From PBB1 sp031390425 (GTDB taxonomy: Bacteria > Pseudomonadota > Gammaproteobacteria > Burkholderiales > Burkholderiaceae_C): 9,874 bases of DNA. The DNA lies in NCBI GenBank assembly GCA_031390425.1, contig JANMTL010000128.1, positions 1 through 9,874 of the forward strand. Direction: 5' to 3'. Positions 6,675 through 9,874 of the stretch are shown here, one piece after another. The translations under genes and the position numbers were made by a program. The notes under the pieces are model-generated. The model was given only the letters and a program-made list of their open reading frames with translations. It was not told the DNA's origin and searched no databases. Position 1 is the first letter of the stretch. Every line of letters begins with the position of its first letter.

Positions 6675-8847
6675 TCAGTGATCGAAGCGCAGTTCCGCAT
6701 GCACGGTGCGCTGCGGATACGGGTGGAAGGCCCAGTATTTTTCATTGTTCAGGTTGTCGATGCCGAGGCTCGCCTGCCACTGCCGATCGATGCGGTACTG
6801 CACCCGCACATCGGCCACGAAGTACCTCGAAAATCCCTGGTAAGTGAATCCGTGGGTGTCGCTGTTGTTCAACTGACCGAACTGCTTGCCGCTGAAGCGC
6901 GCACCGAGTGCGCCCCTCCAGTGCTCATCGTGCGTGTAGCTGGCGAGCACGCTGGCGCGCCAGTCGGGCACACGGGGCGCGCGCTTGCCGACCGTGTCGG
7001 GAAAGCCGTCGTTCTTCTCGATCTCCGAATCGGCGTAGGTCAAGCTGCCGCTGAGTTCGAGCCCGGCCACCAACACCCGCTGAGCCTGGAACGCCAGCTC
7101 GACGCCCTTCGTATCGATGCGATCGACGTTTTGCACCTGCGTGCCGCCGAACGTCGTCTGCGAATACAGCGCGTCGCGACTGCGTTCGACAAACACCGTC
7201 GTGAGCCTTGAAGGTCCAGTCGTCGTTGGCCTCGAACGAGACCGCTGCCTTTGGTGAAAACGCCGATTCGTTGCGGCTGCCGTAGTCGGTCGAGACCGCG
7301 CCGATGGCACGACGACCGTCTTCGGCCTTCCATTGCTCGTAGCGGCCGCCGAGCACTGCGCGCCATTGCGGCGCGAACCGCCACGCGTCCTGCACAAACA
7401 GGCTGGTCAGCGTCGTCTCGCCGGCGAATGCCGCCGCCGACGAGCCTGCAGAGGCCCCGATCCCGTCGGCCGTGTTCGATTCGCGCCGCCGCAGCTTGAA
7501 TGCATCGCGCTGCACACCGAATTCCACGGTGTGCGTACCGTCGATGCCGGTCGGCCGCCAGATGCCCTTGAGCGCCAGGGTGTTCCAGCCGGTGCCGCCC
7601 TGATCGACGATGCGCCCGGCGCCGCCACTCAACGCGCCCGGCAACACGGTGGCGGCCACGGGCGAGCGCACGCGGTCCTGGTGGTAGTCGTACAGGCTTG
7701 CCGCCGCCTCCCAGTCCCAGGTGCTGCGCGTGTTTGACTTGAGCACCAGACCCTGCGCGATGTGTTCGAGCCGCGCCCGGCTGGGCGCGAGCACCGGCAG
7801 CGTGTACGCAACGCCGCCGATGTTGACGGCGCCGCTGTAGACCGCCTGCCCGGCCGCATTGCGCAAGACCGTTTCGGCCGAGCGCTGGGCTTCGTTGTTC
7901 CAGTGGCCGAGCGTGTAGCTGGCATGCAGAGTCGGCGTCAGGTCGTAGGCCAGCTTCAGCTTGGCGTTGTCTTGCTGCGTATCGGTTTGTGCGCTGCTGC
8001 CGACGTTCAATACCGGGGCGCCGAACTGGTTGCGGCCCGCAACGGCGCCGGTCACCGGCGTGCCGGACGCACTCGGCACGGTCGATCGGTTGACCCGCGC
8101 GAAGACCAGCGGCTGGCCGTCGTTGTCGAGGCGGCTCAGGTGCAACCACCACGAGAACGCACCGCTGCGGCTGCCGAGCGACGCGCTGCCCTGGTGGCCG
8201 GAGAACCGTTCGTCGGTGCCGAACTGCCGGTACTTCTGCGTGAACGCCTGCAGCTTCAGGTGCGCCTCGAACTGCGTCGGCATGCGCGTCACGTAGTCGA
8301 CGATCGCGCCGGCCGAGTTGCCCGAGTACGCTGCCGAGAACGGGCCGTACAGCACATCGACGCGTTCGATCTCGTCAGGCGACACCAGCCCCCATCGTGG
8401 CGTGAACTCGGCGCCGTTGCCCAGCAGGTTCGACAGCAAGATGCCGTCGGCGAACACCAGCGAACGCGCGCTGTTGCCGGTGCCCGAGGCGCGCGACGCC
8501 AGCACCGCGTGGTCGTGATCGCCGATGTGGCGCTTGCGCACGACCAGGCTCGGGAAGTACTTCAGCGCATCCGACGAATCGGTCGCGTTGATGTGGCGTT
8601 CGATCTGCGCACCGGTGATGCCTTCGGTGGTGGTGGGTATCGCCAGCGGCAGCGTCGAAGGACGCCCGCCGGTGACCGTGACACGTTCGAGCGTGCGGGT
8701 GGCGTTGGTATCGGTGGGGCTGCTGACGGATGGATCGGCCCAGGCCTCGATCGAGCCGAGGGTGAGCGTCAAGGACACCATCAGCGAAGCCTGCGCAAGC
8801 CGAGACGAGATGAAGCGAGGCGAGATGAATCTGCGGCCATGTTGCAT
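6675..8847 (-). pseudogene. TonB-dependent outer-membrane receptor, broken by an internal deletion
   Basis: The start (ATG 8847, AGGAG 6 nt upstream) encodes a signal peptide ending at about residue 37 (EAWA), a TonB-box-like stretch (LERVTVTG), a plug domain (..SLVFADGIL.., IERVDVLYGPFSAAYSGNSAGAIVDYVT) and beta-barrel strands to DDWTFKA near codon 547. At about 7204 the barrel reading jumps by one base: the in-frame product becomes nonsense and stops at 6925, while the rest of the barrel (VFVERSRDALYSQTTFGG... to YPQRTVHAELRFDH, stop 6675) is in another frame. The conserved barrel segment usually found here (a G-RxPt--ELY motif and NP-LkPE) is absent from both frames. So about 50 codons are missing, by a length not divisible by three. 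Context (PCuAC, DUF2946) suggests a copper-related receptor, but the ligand is inference. The last residue is His rather than the common aromatic. An assembly error is the main alternative. Confidence 0.87.
8801..8830 (-). repeat. 15-bp tandem duplication in the receptor signal peptide region
   Basis: CGAGACGAGATGAAG (8801-8815) is followed directly by CGAGGCGAGATGAAT (8816-8830), with 13 of 15 bases identical. On the coding strand it encodes FISPR-FISSR, near the start of the signal peptide. The unit is in frame, so it lengthens the positively charged n-region without changing the rest. Confidence 0.7.
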
Positions 8848-8853
8848 GGCGAT

Positions 8854-8858
8854 CTCCT
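8854..8858 (-). promoter_or_regulatory. Shine-Dalgarno of the receptor gene
   Basis: AGGAG on the minus strand lies 6 nt before the ATG at 8847. It fixes the receptor start and contrasts with the upstream DUF2946 gene, which has none. The receptor is therefore probably translated from a longer transcript that begins upstream. Confidence 0.75.
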
Positions 8859-8880
8859 GAGGCGGGATGTCGAGGTGCAG

Positions 8881-8904
8881 CCGATCGACACGAAGGTCGA
8901 TCGG
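8881..8904 (-). promoter_or_regulatory. Perfect hairpin in the leader of the receptor gene (proximal)
   Basis: CCGATCGAC (8881-8889) and GTCGATCGG (8896-8904) are perfect 9-bp arms around a 6-nt loop, about 34 bp before the receptor start. It lies in the 106-bp gap between the DUF2946 and receptor genes, beside a second hairpin. It could be an attenuator, a processing or stability element, or an operator; the sequence does not decide. No T-run follows. Confidence 0.5.
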
Positions 8905-8916
8905 CCACGATCCGCG

Positions 8917-8936
8917 TGCCGGTGAGATCACCGGCA
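8917..8936 (-). promoter_or_regulatory. Near-perfect palindrome in the leader of the receptor gene (distal)
   Basis: TGCCGGTGA (8917-8925) and TCACCGGCA (8928-8936) are perfect 9-bp arms around a 2-nt centre. So short a spacer suits a protein-binding dyad better than an RNA hairpin. It lies 12 bp from the proximal hairpin and 17 bp after the DUF2946 stop. No known binding motif was recognised. Confidence 0.5.
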
Positions 8937-8953
8937 ACGGTCGATCACGAAGC

Positions 8954-9349
8954 TCAGAGGAGGGGTGGAGCGCGGGCCTGGACGGGCGCCCAGGCGAACA
9001 GCGGGCGCGGCGACTGCAAGTACAGCGCCGGCAGGTGGTCGGCGCCGTCTGGCAGCGCAAGGGTCGCGGGATCGGCCGGTGGCAGACCCAGCAACGCCGA
9101 GAACTGCGCGCACAGCGGGCAGTGCTCCATGTGGGCAGCAGCGCTCTGGGTCGGAACGTCGGGCGCGCCGGTGGCAGCCGAAGCAGCAGCCACGAAACGG
9201 GCACCGGCGGTCGAACAAATCTCCAACCACGGCCCGGTGCCGGTGGACGGGTTCATCGCCCGCGACAGCGTCGGCACCAGCGCGAGCCCGAGCATCGCGA
9301 TCAACGCGATGCGCAGGACGAGCTGCAAACGGTGCCTGAAAAAATTCAC
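8954..9349 (-). CDS. DUF2946 family protein, likely membrane-anchored or exported
   Basis: A 131-residue small protein of the DUF2946 family, whose function is unestablished; members often sit beside copper or TonB-receptor genes. A basic N-terminus (NFFRHRLQLVLR) and a hydrophobic segment at about 11-31 form a signal peptide or anchor. After it come a WLEIC motif (Cys45) and the conserved H-x2-H-C-P-x-C cluster (His73, His76, Cys77, Cys80), which look like metal or redox ligands facing the periplasm. The C-terminal third is Pro/Ala-rich and ends PPLL. The start is a GTG (9349-9347) with a -10-like TACACT 6 nt upstream and no Shine-Dalgarno. It is first in a minus-strand row with the receptor and the PCuAC chaperone. 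A role in copper handling is inferred from that context and from the Cys/His cluster. Confidence 0.85.
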   Translation of the reverse strand: MNFFRHRLQLVLRIALIAMLGLALVPTLSRAMNPSTGTGPWLEICSTAGARFVAAASAATGAPDVPTQSAAAHMEHCPLCAQFSALLGLPPADPATLALPDGADHLPALYLQSPRPLFAWAPVQARAPPLL

Positions 9350-9361
9350 GGGGCGAGTGTA
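9350..9361 (-). promoter_or_regulatory. Candidate -10 element of the DUF2946-receptor-PCuAC operon
   Basis: TACACT on the minus strand (9361-9356) matches TATAAT at four positions and ends 6 nt before the GTG at 9349. Transcription would begin at or beside the start codon, giving a leaderless mRNA. I see no good -35. It faces away from the ruvB element, so the 50-bp gap 9350-9399 would hold two back-to-back promoters. Confidence 0.4.
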
Positions 9362-9388
9362 GGCGCAGGCCCGGGACGGGGCCCTGTC

Positions 9389-9399
9389 GATAATGCGCC
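9389..9399 (+). promoter_or_regulatory. Candidate -10 element immediately before ruvB (leaderless start)
   Basis: GATAAT (9389-9394) ends 5 nt before the ruvB ATG at 9400 and is identical to the hexamer in front of ruvA. No Shine-Dalgarno is visible and no clear -35 lies at the expected distance. If it works, ruvB is transcribed on its own rather than from the ruvA promoter. Confidence 0.45.
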
Positions 9400-9874
9400 A
9401 TGAGCATTCAGACCGACGATTTCGAGCCGCGGCGCGTGGTCAGCGCGGCGAGTGCGTCGCCGAACGAAGAAGCCATCGAGCGCGCGCTGCGGCCCAAGGG
9501 CCTGGCCGAGTACGTCGGGCAGGTGAAGGCGCGCGAACAGCTCGAGATCTTCATCGGCGCGGCGAAGAAGCGCGGCGAGGCGATGGACCATGTGCTGCTG
9601 TTCGGCCCGCCGGGGCTGGGCAAGACGACGCTGTCGCACATCATCGCCCATGAGCTGGGCGTGAACCTGCGCCAGACCTCGGGGCCGGTGCTCGAAAAGC
9701 CGAAGGACCTGGCGGCGATCCTGACCAACCTCGAAAAGAACGATGTGCTGTTCATCGACGAGATCCACCGCCTGAGCCCGGTGGTCGAGGAAATTCTGTA
9801 TCCGGCGCTGGAGGACTATCAGATCGACATCATGATCGGCGAAGGCCCGGCGGCGCGCTCGATCAAGCTCGACC
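9400..9874 (+). CDS. ruvB: Holliday junction branch migration helicase RuvB, N-terminal part
   Basis: The first 158 codons of a gene cut by the right edge. RuvB is the hexameric AAA+ motor that, with RuvA, drives branch migration of Holliday junctions in the cytoplasm. The start MSIQTDDF is followed by an ALRPKGLAEYVGQ segment typical of RuvB, the Walker A GPPGLGKTT at 69-77, HELGVNLRQTSGPVLEKP, and the Walker B DEIH at 120-123 followed by RLSPVVEEILYPALED. The sensor 2 and winged-helix domains lie beyond the window. The start ATG 9400 is supported by the family N-terminus. It is separated from ruvA by the copper-related block, so coupling with ruvA would need independent expression. Confidence 0.97.
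   Translation, partial: MSIQTDDFEPRRVVSAASASPNEEAIERALRPKGLAEYVGQVKAREQLEIFIGAAKKRGEAMDHVLLFGPPGLGKTTLSHIIAHELGVNLRQTSGPVLEKPKDLAAILTNLEKNDVLFIDEIHRLSPVVEEILYPALEDYQIDIMIGEGPAARSIKLD

Noticed and set aside
6641..6745. N-terminal extension of the PCuAC protein starting at 6745
   Set aside because: It would overlap the receptor C-terminus and place 35 unrelated residues before the export signal; the ATG at 6640 gives a normal signal peptide.
7204..7210. Programmed frameshift in the receptor gene
   Set aside because: There is no slippery heptamer or downstream stimulator, and the conserved segment at the join is physically missing, which a frameshift would not explain.
7762..8925. 387-codon plus-strand open frame opposite the receptor gene
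   Set aside because: Its Arg/Gln/Ala-rich translation has no domain, while the opposite strand encodes an unmistakable TonB plug and barrel.
8881..8953. Cobalamin or other known riboswitch before the TonB receptor
   Set aside because: TonB receptors are often riboswitch-controlled, so I looked for a B12 box or a larger conserved fold. Only two simple hairpins are present and the 106-bp gap is too short for a full cobalamin riboswitch.
6130..9399. Mobile element boundaries around the copper-related block
   Set aside because: I found no transposase, integrase, tRNA target or long matching flanking repeats; the only structure at the left edge is a 7-bp terminator-like hairpin.

Overview
The window is GC-rich, tightly packed chromosomal DNA. 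It looks like a betaproteobacterium of the order Burkholderiales, in the Leptothrix/Rubrivivax/Comamonadaceae area. This placement rests on protein similarity as I remember it, on codon use and on gene content; I ran no search. Nearly all of the DNA is coding and the longest gap between genes is about 106 bp. I see no tRNA, rRNA, CRISPR array, insertion sequence or phage gene.

Left part (1-2879). The window opens with the last 53 codons of hemB (porphobilinogen synthase). A CorA-type divalent cation transporter follows 18 bp later on the same strand. A short gap with a REP-like GC hairpin separates it from a convergent pair on the minus strand: ybeZ (PhoH-like ATPase), then ybeY (rRNA maturation endonuclease), which probably starts at a GTG 5 bp after the ybeZ stop.

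Middle (2880-6129). Divergent from ybeZ lies a two-component pair: a 609-residue sensor kinase (signal peptide, periplasmic domain, seven membrane helices, HisKA_3 and HATPase domains) and a 219-residue NarL/FixJ-type response regulator. ruvA (Holliday junction recognition) follows 34 bp later. The target of the two-component pair cannot be read from this window.

Right part (6130-9874). A 3.2-kb, minus-strand block lies between ruvA and ruvB, which are normally adjacent. In transcription order it holds a DUF2946 protein with a signal anchor and a HCPxC motif, a TonB-dependent outer-membrane receptor, and a PCuAC-type periplasmic copper chaperone with a perfect H-x10-M-x21-H-x-M site. Together they look like a copper acquisition or handling module. 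The receptor gene is broken: about 50 codons are missing around position 7204 and the two halves are in different frames, so the module probably lacks a working receptor unless this is an assembly error. ruvB begins at 9400 and runs off the right edge.

Points worth a second look are the deleted receptor, the split of ruvA from ruvB, a recurring start architecture (a -10-like hexamer 5-8 nt before the start codon and no Shine-Dalgarno) that suggests leaderless transcripts, two perfect hairpins before the receptor gene, and an unusually short dimerisation region in the sensor kinase. I found no clear evidence of an entirely new system.
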